From: Stentor coeruleus
Lineage: Eukaryota > Ciliophora > Heterotrichea > Heterotrichida > Stentoridae
Assembly (NCBI GenBank): GCA_001970955.1
Contig: MPUH01000737.1
Coordinates: forward strand, 1-37,607
Reading direction: 5' to 3'
Length of the DNA: 37,607 nucleotides
The notes beneath the pieces are model-generated. The model worked only from the letters and a program-made list of their open reading frames with translations, did no database searches and was not told the DNA's origin. The translations under genes and the position numbers were made by a program. This document shows, in pieces, positions 18,323-30,200 of this stretch (position 1 is the stretch's first letter; every line of letters begins with the position of its first letter).

Positions 18323-19054
18323 ATGGGTTGTACGCAAACTTTTACTAAGCCTACCGAAGAAGAAGCTGTGGTTCAAGCTGAAGAAGCTTTAAATATCCAC
18401 ACTCAGAATTCTAGTCAACTAGATATAACATTTCGTAAGTTTAGTCTTAACGGGAAACTTAATGCACTTCAATTTACGAGAGCATCAAATTCACTAGGCG
18501 TTACGACAAGCAATATTGGAAACTTTACTCGAGTAACAACAACTTATAATCGTTTAAAAGACTATGATGGTAATTTCCTTCTTATTGATCTAATAGTAAT
18601 TGGAGCCCTTCTTGGTAAAGAGTCAAAAGAAAATAAAGCAAGAATTTTATACCAATGCATGGATAATGAATTATTAGGTTATCTAAAAGATCATCAAGTA
18701 AGACATTTGGTAGATTTATTAGCAAGACATAGTGTTGATACTTTAGGTGGTTTAGTTTGTGATGGTCAAAATCCTTATTCAAGTGAACTTCGGAATTCTA
18801 AATATCTTTTTGATTTAAACAGTGTACGCAAGGATGTAGTTAAAAAAATATCGGATTTTATTATGATTGGCTTGGAAAAAGTTAAGGAAAATGATTTCAT
18901 TGAAAGACTTGCGTTTTACTGTGAAGGGAGAGTTTTGACATCAGCTGGGTTTAGAGAAATATTATATTGTGAATATATTGCCAGTATCCCTAAAAAGCAA
19001 TATATAAATAGTAGTGATGTAAGAAGAGCATTTAGAAAAGCTATTTCTGAATAA
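18323..19054 (+). CDS. Putatively N-myristoylated EF-hand-like protein
   Basis: 243 residues if it starts at 18323. An in-frame ATG at 18305 would add only MTRFIK, but the inner start gives MGCTQTFTK, a good myristoylation (G2, T6) and palmitoylation (C3) sequence in a better AAAATGG context, so I prefer it. The region 30-135 has the helix-loop-helix rhythm of calcineurin-B/NCS-type proteins: FRKFSLNGKLNALQF, then YNRLKDYDGNFLLIDLIVIG, then KARILYQCMDNELLGYLKDH. The calcium loops lack several acidic ligands, so binding may be weak or lost. The C-terminal 100 residues are helical and unassigned. Inferred: a membrane-tethered adaptor or sensor. It converges on another gene with an MG...C N-terminus. 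Ends with TAA. Confidence 0.75.
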   Translation: MGCTQTFTKPTEEEAVVQAEEALNIHTQNSSQLDITFRKFSLNGKLNALQFTRASNSLGVTTSNIGNFTRVTTTYNRLKDYDGNFLLIDLIVIGALLGKESKENKARILYQCMDNELLGYLKDHQVRHLVDLLARHSVDTLGGLVCDGQNPYSSELRNSKYLFDLNSVRKDVVKKISDFIMIGLEKVKENDFIERLAFYCEGRVLTSAGFREILYCEYIASIPKKQYINSSDVRRAFRKAISE

Positions 19055-19432
19055 TTCTAGTTATTTTTTTGAATTATGAATATATATATATATTGTAATA
19101 TTATGAGTTTTAGATATTATGTATATAGGTAGAAATCGATAGGAATACTTTTCCCAACAACAAAAAATTTACTTATTAATTTTAAAGATTTTATATAGTT
19201 TTCTCGAATATTTTTACTGATTTCATTTAAAAAATCAGTCAGAGCCATATACTATTATTTTATTACTTTTTATCCTAGCAACATAAAAAAAAATATAATA
19301 ATCTTAAAAACCTGACAAAATTTATCATTACAAACAAACCTTTATGTTTAATCTTTAATATTAAAATTGTTACAATAGATCATCAGTAATCCATATACCT
19401 ATTATCATAAAAAAATTATCTTATGAGCTACT
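19055..19432. other. Convergent 3' flanks with a small inverted repeat
   Basis: No gene. An 8-bp inverted repeat, ACTGATTT / AAATCAGT, lies at 19216-19223 and 19232-19239 with an 8-nt loop. Its place between two convergent genes would fit an RNA 3'-end structure, but such hairpins are common by chance in AT-rich DNA. A TA dinucleotide tract is near 19080. Confidence 0.4.
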
Positions 19433-20311
19433 TCATAATCTTTTAATTTTTTCTTTAAGCTCTGAGCTCTCAATCACTAGCATATGAGCCGCTGTGCATA
19501 TTTCTGATATATTCCCCCAATTATTAATATCACTCATAATAGCTTCTAAATCATTTTGCCCTCCATTAGTTGATGCTGTACTAATCCCTCTAAAATCATT
19601 CTTTAATACTTGTTTCTCTTCCTTTAAGCCATATTTAGATTCACTAGAACAATATGACATAACACTTTTATTTCCATATACTTTATTATCAACAACACTT
19701 CCTGTTGAAAATACCTTTTTTATAATAGCTTCATTTTTTATTTTCTTTTGTTTTGTATTATAATCATCAACATCTCTAAAACCTTTAAACTTTTTTATGA
19801 TGTTCTGTTTAATCTGCATATTCCTCCTACAAATAATAGCCAGATACTTCTTTATTTTAAGAGTCTTACTTTTTAAAGACTTTATTATATCATATTTAGC
19901 TTCTTTTGTTCTGATAATTGCTTTAAGAGTTCTAATTTTTTCTCTATTTTCTTCAAGTAATGCTTGATCTTTTTTATACAGACTAATATGCCTATTTATG
20001 GATTCTTGCGCTAGTTTCATATTTTTTTCATAAGTACGAAATGGTTCTTGGGCTTGAGTTTCGATGGTTTCAGGAAGGACAGAAAATCCAATGTATGGTT
20101 TCTGAGGATTTTCTATTAAATTCAAATTGCTTTTTATGGCATGCAGTTTTTTCGAAGTTTTTAAAGTGGCTTCTTGTAGTTGGCTTTTATCTTTAGCTAC
20201 TATTCTGTATGTGATATCTAGCATGAGTTTATTTTTTTTGGCATAATCTTGTTTTAAAGTTTGAACAAGTCTATCAGTCTCAGAGCTTCCACAGTCACAA
20301 ATATTCCCCAT
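19433..20311 (-). CDS. Helical protein with MGNICDC acylation-type N-terminus
   Basis: 292 residues, no family recognised. The N-terminus MGNICDCGSSE combines a myristoylation glycine (G2) with two cysteines (C5, C7) able to accept palmitate, so stable membrane anchoring is likely. Residues 15-180 are lysine-rich and mostly helical, with coiled-coil character (for example LLEENREKIRTLKAI). The stretch from 200 to 260 is serine/asparagine-rich and probably disordered, and a short helix closes the protein (SSELKEKIKRL). It is the only gene in the window that ends with TGA; if TGA were read through, only three further codons follow before TAA. Inferred: a peripheral scaffold at the cell or ciliary membrane; partners unknown. 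Confidence 0.75.
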   Translation of the reverse strand: MGNICDCGSSETDRLVQTLKQDYAKKNKLMLDITYRIVAKDKSQLQEATLKTSKKLHAIKSNLNLIENPQKPYIGFSVLPETIETQAQEPFRTYEKNMKLAQESINRHISLYKKDQALLEENREKIRTLKAIIRTKEAKYDIIKSLKSKTLKIKKYLAIICRRNMQIKQNIIKKFKGFRDVDDYNTKQKKIKNEAIIKKVFSTGSVVDNKVYGNKSVMSYCSSESKYGLKEEKQVLKNDFRGISTASTNGGQNDLEAIMSDINNWGNISEICTAAHMLVIESSELKEKIKRL

Positions 20312-21391
20312 TTATATATGGAATATACTCAAAACTTTTACTTAAACAGTAATTTTATAGTATAAAAGGGTTTGATCTTATCATTGGGTATTAGGGTGTT
20401 CTGATAAGATTTACCTATAAAATTAAAGGTTATTTGTTGAGAAGATCATGATTTTTTTTTGAAGGGAAGTTTTGACTTCCATATTTAGATATTGAATGAA
20501 ATAGATAACCTTATTGAATGATTTAAGGAATTCAAATATTACTCAAGAGCTTCGATTAAAAATCTTTGAGAGTATTGATTATTGTGAAGATATAAGACTT
20601 TAGGAATTTAGGATTCGGGGAAGGTAGTATTTTTGGAACAATTTGATTTTGATTTTTTTGGAATATTGATAGTGGGGAGATTTCAAGTTTGAGAAGTGCG
20701 ATTATTTGATTGGGTTGTATTGAGATTAGAATATTTGGAAGGGAAATTGTATATTTTATATTGACAAGATTTATTCAATTTAATATTTATTTCCATTGCT
20801 TTTATGAACATTTTTACAAAAACTTTGAGTATTTTAAGCTTATATATAAGTTTATTGATTTGATGTTATGTGTTTTGAATAAAATCTGGTAGGCTATTTG
20901 CAAATACTTGAAACTATTTGTTTTAAGATAAATTGGTTTTTGGATTGCAAATTTTATATAAAATATAAATTTATACGTTTTATCGAAATTTTCTTGGCAT
21001 ATAAGCTAGAGTTATTATTATCCTTAAACAATTGCTAAAGCTGTAGTAAATTTATCATGAAATAAATTTATTCATGTAAATAGTCTCATATACAATTCTT
21101 TAGAACAATAATCTAACTATAAAAATCGATTTATATATTCCTATAGCAAATACATACAAAGATTCACTTGTTAAAAAATATAATTAATATCTTTAACTAT
21201 AATCTTATAAAAAAACAACCAAACCTATATTTATATCTAAAAAATCTCATTAATAAATCAGTTTTACATTAATTTAAAATACTATGATTCTACTATTAAA
21301 AGTGATCTCCAAAGGGTTCCCTGATTTCAAAGGGTTTCAACCAAGAAGAGAAATCAAAAAACAATAATTTTTATTACAAGTCACTATATAA
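20312..21391. other. 1.1-kb divergent intergenic region
   Basis: No convincing gene; a 60-codon frame at 20710-20892 without ATG looks like chance. The plus strand is strongly G-rich next to the minus-strand gene (20641-20700 has 17 G and 2 C) and changes to C-rich, G-poor from about 21050 to the plus-strand start at 21392. Promoters for both genes should be here. Confidence 0.5.
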
Positions 21392-21778
21392 ATGAATTTT
21401 CCCATAATATCAGCTAACCAAAGTATTTTTGATGAAGCTAAATGCAATTTGAACACCGACATTGATGAAAAAGGAGAATTTAATGTTCCTTTTGTTCGCC
21501 CACGCCGGTCAATGGGCCACAACAACGAATTCCACTATTTTGAAGTTCCAGTGACCCCAAGTTCAGATCTCTTTTTGCATCCAACAGAAAGCCCAGGTTA
21601 CAAACAATTAAACCAGCATCTTTCCGACTTATATCGTAAATTCGAGCTAGAAATAGAACCAGGTAGACTAAGTGAAGGGATCGAAAAAACAATTAACGTC
21701 AAGAATACAGCATGTTCATCTCTAATGCAACGACGAAACAAGTCTCAAAAAAGTTTTAGATGTCATAAGTATTACTAA
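21392..21778 (+). CDS. Small uncharacterised protein
   Basis: 128 residues, not recognised. It is polar, without membrane segment or signal peptide. A proline/serine/threonine patch, VPVTPSSDLFLHPTESPGYK, holds several SP/TP sites that could be phosphorylated. It is followed by a short amphipathic helix (LNQHLSDLYRKFELEIE) and a basic C-terminus with a few cysteines. Its balanced composition, the G-poor upstream flank typical of plus-strand genes here, and the downstream change to G-containing sequence support a real gene. Ends with TAA. A short intron or a longer spliced form cannot be excluded. Confidence 0.6.
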   Translation: MNFPIISANQSIFDEAKCNLNTDIDEKGEFNVPFVRPRRSMGHNNEFHYFEVPVTPSSDLFLHPTESPGYKQLNQHLSDLYRKFELEIEPGRLSEGIEKTINVKNTACSSLMQRRNKSQKSFRCHKYY

Positions 21779-22153
21779 CACAATTTTGTGAATTTTTATA
21801 TTAAAAACCAGTGAACAAAAAGTAAAAATATAAGAAAATATCTAAGAATAAAGATGAGATCATTTAATATATGTTTTTTTTTTGTTATAAGTTTATACAA
21901 ATAATATTTTTTGTGTTATAAAATACTTATTATGTTGTAGTTGAAGAATATAGTTTGTAGTAAGATTTCATAAGTTCATAAAAAAAATTATAGTAAAGTA
22001 TTATAAACTTTATAAACACTAATTATTTATACAGGATATTTTTTCTATTTTTTTTCCTCACAGTTTTCATATCCACTGCTAGAAAAACCCTCTCTTCATA
22101 AACTGGCAAAATTTTTTTTTCATTACATTTTTCTTAATTTTCTCTGATAATAA
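21779..22153. other. Intergenic region between two plus-strand genes
   Basis: No gene. Several A and T tracts. The plus strand is C-poor up to about 22020 and T/C-rich from there to the next start, which again fits a 3' flank followed by a 5' flank. Confidence 0.35.
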
Positions 22154-23587
22154 ATGAAATCATACAGTCCTACATCAAAACCAAAACAGTTATACAAAGA
22201 AAAATCAACTCAAACCGAATTTTCAGTTATAAACTACGAATATCAAATACATCAAAAAGACAAGAAAATCCAACAACTACAAAAAGCCCTTCAAAAGTTC
22301 ATATCGCCAACTATCAATCCTCCTATATCCGCAGAGAAAAGTATTAACATAAGTATTGAATCCGAGCGTATTTCCCCATATTTTTACCAGCAAAAGATTC
22401 TTTCATCAGAAGATTTTGAATCTTCATTACAAGCTATAAAGAGTTTAAGTGCAAAAATGCCCTTAGATACTGCAAATATTGAAGAAATTAATAAACTAGC
22501 TTCAGGGAATTCGAATTTTGTAATAACCCCTGAGCAAATATACACTAACTCTAAGCTTATGAACAAACCCCAAAATAAAAGCCCTTTAAGGACTTTTAAT
22601 GATAATAAAAATTCCAAATCGAATTTGGTAAAACAATCAAAAAAAACTCTAAATACAAAGCCTAAGATGCAAAAACAGTCTAGTATTATAACAGAACTTT
22701 TATATCAAGATGATCAAGATAAAAGCACTTGGAATGTTGTGATGAATAAATTCAGAGATGATCCTCAGTTACTTAGTAGAGTTTTACATCAATCAAAGAA
22801 TAAGGAAACAAATAAAGCTAAGGGGTCAATATCAGTTGAACCTTATATAAAAAATAGGATTGATTCGGTTTATAGAAATAAAAAATACACAAGAGAGCAA
22901 GAGTTTGAAATAAGACCAATATCAGCTGTTATTAATAAACCTAAAAAATCATATAGATCAATTACTGCTAAAGTTAAAGATTCTGATTGGAGTAAATCTA
23001 TACTAGACACTTATGTCGCTCAAAGAAAAACTGAATTCCCATCTTCAGACCCATCAATCCTCACAAGCCAAGAAGTTGAAGGGTTACTACAAAGCAAAGT
23101 TTTTGATGGACTAGACTTTTTATATGAAAAAGCTGTAAAAACCTTAGAAATACTCAAATATGAAATGATGATCCCACAAAGCTATATGATTATACCCCCA
23201 AGGTCTAAAGAATGCTTAGAAAAAATATTAGAAAACTGTTTTCAGCTTTTTAAAGCTCGGGTTATGATAATAAAAGTTTTACAACTTATTCATATGCGTG
23301 AGGAATGTTTATTAAAACTTATGGCTAAAGAAGTGAATATTGAAAAGGAATTTAGCAACCTTCAGCGTTTAGGGAAAAAAATTATTCATATAATAATGTA
23401 TTTGAAATGCACTAAGTTTCCAATAGGAACTTTTGTGTATCTCGGTGAAGATTATGCAGAAAAAATACAAAAAGATCTTGAAAGTGTTGTTTCGGTATAT
23501 CCGGATTTAAGATACTTTGATTTTGATGAAGGGAATAGTTATGCTAATACAAACAACAAAGGATTTTATAAACCTAAAAAAATGTAG
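22154..23587 (+). CDS. Uncharacterised protein with LC8-type motif and N-terminal coiled coil
   Basis: 477 residues, no named family recognised. The N-terminus contains KSTQT (17-21), the classic dynein light chain LC8 recognition form KxTQT. A short coiled-coil segment follows (IHQKDKKIQQLQKALQKFI, about 32-50), the arrangement usual in LC8-dimerised scaffolds. Residues 60-290 are serine/lysine-rich and probably disordered. From about 310 to 460 a compact helical domain is predicted by eye (for example LEKILENCFQLFKARVMIIK and EEFLxKLM-like helices). Inferred: a cytoskeletal or basal-body scaffold. The LC8 motif is seen directly; binding is not shown. Ends with TAG and faces the giant coiled-coil gene. 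Confidence 0.75.
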   Translation: MKSYSPTSKPKQLYKEKSTQTEFSVINYEYQIHQKDKKIQQLQKALQKFISPTINPPISAEKSINISIESERISPYFYQQKILSSEDFESSLQAIKSLSAKMPLDTANIEEINKLASGNSNFVITPEQIYTNSKLMNKPQNKSPLRTFNDNKNSKSNLVKQSKKTLNTKPKMQKQSSIITELLYQDDQDKSTWNVVMNKFRDDPQLLSRVLHQSKNKETNKAKGSISVEPYIKNRIDSVYRNKKYTREQEFEIRPISAVINKPKKSYRSITAKVKDSDWSKSILDTYVAQRKTEFPSSDPSILTSQEVEGLLQSKVFDGLDFLYEKAVKTLEILKYEMMIPQSYMIIPPRSKECLEKILENCFQLFKARVMIIKVLQLIHMREECLLKLMAKEVNIEKEFSNLQRLGKKIIHIIMYLKCTKFPIGTFVYLGEDYAEKIQKDLESVVSVYPDLRYFDFDEGNSYANTNNKGFYKPKKM

Positions 23588-24216
23588 TTTTTTTATTGGC
23601 AATATCTGGTTTTCTTAGATAAGTATTATTGAAATGGTATATAAATTAGTTATTCTTTTTTATGTATATAAATAAAAAAATCATAAAATATTAAGATGTA
23701 TGTTGTTCTATATGGGATTATTATTTCTGAAAGGATATAGGAGTATATCTAAAAATTGTGACAAGAGGCTAATTTTATCAAGAGTTTGTTGATATTTTTA
23801 CTAGTAATAGGGTTTTTAAAGTATTTAGAGTTATTTTATAGTATAAGGTTCAAAAAAAATTATCATTTAGATTATTATAGATTAGTACCTTTTTTATGTG
23901 ATAATAAAATTCATGGAAAATTTTAATTATGTGGTGCAAGTTTTGATAGTAAAACATTTGAATTAGAACTGGATTAGATAAATCTTAATAGAGATTTTAT
24001 ATATAAAACTTATAGAATAAATGATATTATTATGGTGTTATACAATAGATAAAAAAAAAATTTGTGTGAATAGCAAACAACTATTCAAGAAAATATCGAA
24101 TCACAGAAAAATTATTCATAATTCCGCTGACAATAAATGTGATAAAAATCTTAAGAAAAAATGCATCCAAAAACTATTAAATTATTAGTTTCTGATATAC
24201 TCTTAAAGTAATCATT
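23588..24216. other. Convergent 3' flanks (0.6 kb)
   Basis: No gene. The plus strand is G-containing and C-poor to about 24030, then turns C-rich up to the end of the minus-strand gene; the changeover falls near an A-tract at 24050. No clear hairpin. Confidence 0.4.
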
Positions 24217-27200
24217 CTAAGTCTTTATATTATGGAGTTGAATAAGAAGGTCTTTGATTTTTTCTTTAAAAGCTTTATTTTTTGTTTCTAGTTTGGAAAT
24301 TATAATTTGATAGTCATTCTGTTCTTGTTTAACACCTTCTAATTCTTCTTCAAGCTTCTCATATTGAGTAACTAATTTAACGTTTTCTTCTCGAATATGT
24401 ATTTTTTCCACATTATCTTCATCTGATTTTATTTTAGCTTGTTTTCTTACAAACTCCAAATCTTTTTTCAATTTATTAATTTGCTTTTCAAAACTGTCTT
24501 TACTACTTTCATTTAATTTCCTTAAAAATTCCACATTTTTGCTTAACTCTTTCACACTACCAAGCAAAGATTCCTTTTCCCTCTCTGCTTCATTAATCAT
24601 TTCTTCAAGTTTATAAATTTTATTAGAAAGCCCAATTTTTTCTTGAAGAAGCGAGTTCACAATTTCATCATTTTCTTGATTTTTCTTTTGAAGTTCTTCG
24701 ATTTTCTCTATAAATCGATTATCTTTTTCCACAGATTCAGTTAAATTTTCATTATTATCCGTTTTACCATCTTCTTGACTTGAAGATTTACTACTTGTTG
24801 GTGATGAGAATTTTACTTGATTTTGTTTGGTTAATAAGAAATTTTCTTCTTTTAATGTTTGATATTCAAGTTCATTATTTTTTAATTGGTTTTGTAACTG
24901 AGTTTTTTGTAATTCTAAAAACTGGAGTTTAGAATCTTTTTCTTTTAAATCTGACTCGTATTTGACACATTTTTGAGTTAGGTCTTGAAGGGATAAGAAT
25001 TTTTCTATACGCAATTGTTGAAGCTCAGCGTTTTTACATGCAGCTTCGGTTAAGTAGTTGTTTAGTTTTTGGTTTAGAGTTTCTAGTTCTTGGGATTTTT
25101 TAGATAATTGGGTTTGTAATAGGATAGATTGAGAAGTTTCGAATTCGTTTTGGCAATTACTGAGTTTTGAATCATTTTGTAGAGACTCGATTGTTTTTTT
25201 TAGTTTTTGGTTTTCATCTTCAAGGTGGTCTTTTGTTTTTATGAGATTTATGTTTTCTTCTTTGATAATAATGAGATCTTTTGATTGGGTTTCTTGTTTA
25301 TGTTTAGCTTGTCTAGAGGTTTCTTGCTCTTTTGATAATAGGTTTTGAAGATGGTTTATTGATTGACATGTTTCTTGTTTAAGTCTTTCGTATTCCTCAA
25401 TAAGTTTTTTAGTTTCCTTATCACTTTCTTCCTTATCTAAAACTCTTTCTCTTTCAATTAGCGAAATTTTTTCTATATAAAAAGCTTCATTTTTCTTTAA
25501 AACCTTAATATCTTCATCATTTGCTTTATACTCAATAACTAACCCAAGTTCTTGTATATCAGAAATACTATTTGCCGATGTGTCTTGATTATTCTTATTC
25601 ATCAAAGCAAAGTTTTCTTCTCTAAGTATTTTAAGGTCATCTTCTAAATCATTAATTTCTTTTTGGAGCTTTGCTTTTATTATATCCGCAGTTTTTTTCT
25701 CCATTTCCTTCTCTTTATACTTTTGTTCATTTTCCCTTAACTTCTCTTTTACTTGTATAATCTCTTGTTTTATATCAAAATTCTTTTTTTCATAATCATT
25801 CATATTTTCTTTTATTTCCTTATTTTTTTCAATAACTTCTTTGTTTTTTTGGGTTAATTTCTCTACAAGCTCATCATTTTCTTGACTTTTTCTTATTATA
25901 GCATTTTGCAAATCAGTTATTTGCTGATTTTTACTATCAATTTGTCCTTGCAGCTCATTTTCAGTAATCCGGAATTTGTTTTCCAATTCAGATTTTAAAT
26001 CTTCGCTTAAGAAATCATCTCTTTCAATATTTTGATTGTTAGTTTCATCAAGAACTTTGCTTAATTCTACTAATTCTTTATTCAAAGCTTCATTAATTTC
26101 TCCTAATTCTTCATTATTCCTTATAAGATTAACATTTTCATCTTTTATTACCATGAGTTCTTTAGATAAATCTTCATTTTTTTTCCCAATTATTCTTTTT
26201 TCTTGTTGAAGTTGTTTGATTTCCTTATCTTTATCTTGAGCCTTTTGTTGAGATACACGTGTTTGGCTTTCAATTTGTTCTTCTAATTCAATAATTTTAC
26301 CACGTAGTTCAATTTCAATATCTTTCAGCCTTTGAAAATCTTCACTTTGACGATTTTCTACATAATCGCATTCAATATAAATTTGAAGTTGGGCTTCTAA
26401 ACTACTAACCTCTTTTTCCGAGTCTTTTAACCTAATTTCTAAGTCTTTTATTATCTGCATTAGTTTAGATTCTGTTTTTTCGTATTTCGCTATTTCTTCT
26501 TCTAAACTTTGTTTCTTGTAAGTAATCACAATGTCTAATTCTTCGATATCTTTGGATTTTTCCATATTATCAATTTTCATTAAAAGTGAATAGTTTTCTT
26601 CTTTAAGTTCTTGAAGTTCTAGATTTGTTTCTTTCACATCTCTTTGCATTTTCTCTCTTTGTAACTCAAGGTATTTAATTTTCCCTTCTTTTGATTTGAC
26701 TTCAAGGTCGATTTTTTTTAGTTGTTCTTTTATAGTGAAAAACTCAGACTTGGTTTGAGAAAGTTGATGTTCTGATGTTTCAATTAATTCCTTAAATTTC
26801 TGTTTTTCTTCATCAATTTTCAATTTCATAACAGCAACTTCGTTTTCTAATTTCCCTATATTTTCTCTCAAACTTTTTTCTATATCATTAGCCTCTTTTC
26901 TAGTCTCATTCAACAAATTTTCAAGGTTTTTAGCTTGTGTTTCCTTATCTCTTAACTCATTTTGCAAAGATTTTATATCATTTTCTCGACCCTTATCCTC
27001 ATTTAACGAGTTTTCAATGCTGTCCATATTCAGTTCATCAACATAATTGTTAATTTCTGTATTTTCCGATTCAAGCTTGATGATTTTATCTTGTATTTCC
27101 CTATTAACTCTTATAAGTTCCCTATTTTCTTCACGCATTTGCTTGTTTTCATCATTGATTTCCTCAATAAACTTGTGCAACTCACAAACCCGTTTAGTCA

Positions 27201-30200
27201 TTTCTTTATTTTCTTGGTTTTTATCATATAGAACCTTGTTTATCTGTTTGTTTTTCTCTTCCAAACTTTGTATTGCCGCTAATAAACTCTTCTGACTATC
27301 AGCAAGTTTGTAATTCTTTTCTAAAATCTCATCAGGTACATAATCAACATGAATTTCTATATTTTCTCTTTCTTTAAGAACTTTTATCTCTTCTTCTAAC
27401 ATAAAAACCTTTTGTTTAAGCCCTTCTTCCACATTTTCTTTATCACTATCTGAACTATCACTTATAATTATCGCATTTTCTTCAGTCTTAGAATCTTCTA
27501 ATTGTCTTAAAAGTATATAATTTTCTTCTCTAAGTCCTTTTATATCCTCTTCAAGATCCTTTATAGACTTTTTCAATTGAGATTTCTGGATATCTGCAAG
27601 TTTTAGTTTAGATTCAAAGTTTTTATTCAGATTTTCCGCATCGGTGTATTTGTCTTTTAATATATAAAAATCTTCTTTTGATTGTGATAATTTTTTATTA
27701 TAGTCTTCAGAAAGTGTAGAAAATTTAGCTTCTGATACGCTTAGATCAGAAGATAAAGCTGAAAGTTCAGAATTTTTCCTAAAAAGTAGTTCTTGTAGGG
27801 TTGATAATTGTTTGCTTACTTGTTTAAGTTCTGATTCTAATCTATTTATTTCTTGGTCTTTTGAGATTAAATCATTTTGCATAGACTCATTATCGATATT
27901 AGAAGCTTCAATACTTTCCATATTCATTTCTTCAAGTAGTTTACTATATTCACTTTTTTCACATTTAAGTTTAGCGTTATCATCTTCGAGTTCTTTAAGT
28001 TTTTCTATCAAAGCTAGGTTTTCATCTTTGATTGATATAATTTCATGGTTTATATTCTCAATATTTTTTTTTAAATATTGGATTTCTCCTTTGTATTGCC
28101 TTTCTACTTCTAAAAACTGACTTTCTAACTCTTCTTCAAAAGGCTTAAATGTAGATGTTGAAGATAAAGGTATGTATTCTATAGTAATTGATATGTTTTC
28201 TATGTTATTTACTGAATCTTTGTAATTTTGTAATAATCGAACTTGATTATCAAGTTTATCGATTATATTTAAGAAGTTGTTATCTTTATCTTCATAAGTT
28301 TTTATGTTTAGTGAAGATAAAGGATAATATTCGATATTTATAAGAATTTCTTCAGGTTTTGATTCCATTTGAGATAATTTGTGTGTTAAGGATAAATTTT
28401 GAGTTTTAAGGCTTTCTATAAATTCTTCATATTTTTGGATTTTATCAAGGTTTGCTGATAAGAGGCTTGAGTCTAGATTTAAAAGCTCAATTTGTCCTTC
28501 AGTGTATTTTAGTTTATTATTAAGTGTGTCGATTTGTTGTTCTAATTTTCTTATTGTTTCCTCATATTTTTGTGTATCATCTACAAGTTTCACATTTTTA
28601 TATTCTATTATAAGCTCAACAGTTTCCTTTTTTTGTAGTTCTTCAATGATTCTCTCATTTTCTTTGAGTTTTAAAACTAAATCTTCATTTTTCCAAACAC
28701 CTGAAGGACTTACCTCTATATTCCCAACATTTTTATCCCCCTGAATATAACCATCTTCAATATTTATTGGGCTTTTCCCTCTCACTACCTTTTTACCTTC
28801 ATCTAAAATATCTTTAATTTTCCCTTCAAGCAAAAACACCTGAGCCCTAAGTGTTGAAATTTCTAAATCTTTTCTTTCCATAACTTTTTTAATCTCATTT
28901 TTCCCATTATCTTTATTTTCCCTACATTCATCACTATCTTTATTTTTTAATCTCAATTCTTCTTCTATTTTCATCCTGACAATATTTAATTGTTCAATTT
29001 GGCTATCTTTATTTCTCAATGTTTCTTGATATGATTTAATAGTATTTTCTAAACTCCTTAGATTAAACTGAAGTTTTTTAATAACACTATCTTTGTTTTG
29101 AAGTTCATTTTCAAGGGTTTTAGAGTTTGCGCTATTATTTTCTTCAATATGTTTACAAGTTTGATTTTTTTCAGATTTTAAACTTGTAAGGGTTTCTTGA
29201 GATTCAATAAGTTGGGTTATAAGATTAGAGTTTTCTGTTTTGATTTCTTCAAGTTTTTTATTTAATTCTATGTTTTTTTTAATCAGGTTAGATTTTTCTA
29301 CTGACAAATCACTTATTTCATTGCTTTTTTTTAATAAAGTTGTGAGATTTTCCTGGTCTTTTTCTAATGATTTTCTTTCTATTTTATCAATAGTTTCTAT
29401 TAACTCTTTGTTTTTTGCTATGAGTTCATCGATATTTTTTATAGACTCGCCATCAATATCATAACTAAATTCTTCTGTTTTTTCAGTTTTACGGTTTGGA
29501 AAAGAAATCATATTTTGAATCTCAGCTGCATGGATTTGCTCTTGGTCCAGCCATTTACGTTGGAAATTTTCCCGTTCTTTTGTCAGAAGTTCTTGTAAAG
29601 ATTCTATTATTCTATTTCGTTCAGTAACTTTTATTTTAAGTTCTTTTATGACAACTGATTTTTCTTTTTCTTTTACTTTATCTGTTTGATTATATGCTTT
29701 TTTCTTCTCTTCAAGTTCGATGACCAGATTTTGATAAAATTTTTGAAGCTTTTCATTATCTTTTTGTAATGAATCAAATTTTGAGATTATGTCTGTGTTA
29801 ATAGCTTGTAGTTCTGTATTTCGTTTTTTAGTTTTTTCAAGTACTTCTGATAGTTCTGCAATTTGATTAGAATAAACCCAGCGATCTTCAATTTCAGGTT
29901 GGATTTTAAACCCTGATTTGGTTTTTGATTGGTTTCGACTTGGGCTTTTTAGGTTTTTCATTTCACTTTCAATTGTTTTGAATTTTTCTAGTTGAGACTC
30001 GTTTTCTTTTTTTAAGTAGTCGTTTTCAGCAGTTATTAAGCTAAGTTTTTGTTCTAATTCAAGTATTTGGGATTTTAGTTTGACTGATGAGTCATCTTTT
30101 AAAGCTATTTCTGAGATTCTTGCGTTTTTTAAACTGGTTTCTAAAGACAATTCAAAGTCTTTTATATACATTTCTGGTGCTGGGTTAAAAATAGGTGATC

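Noticed and set aside
19216..19239. Hairpin as a transcription terminator.
   Set aside because: Eukaryotic Pol II genes do not use such hairpins, and 8-bp AT-rich inverted repeats occur by chance; noted only as a small inverted repeat.
20710..20892. A 60-codon plus-strand frame.
   Set aside because: No ATG start, composition of AT-rich noncoding DNA (F, I, Y, K), and it lies in what looks like the upstream flank of a minus-strand gene.
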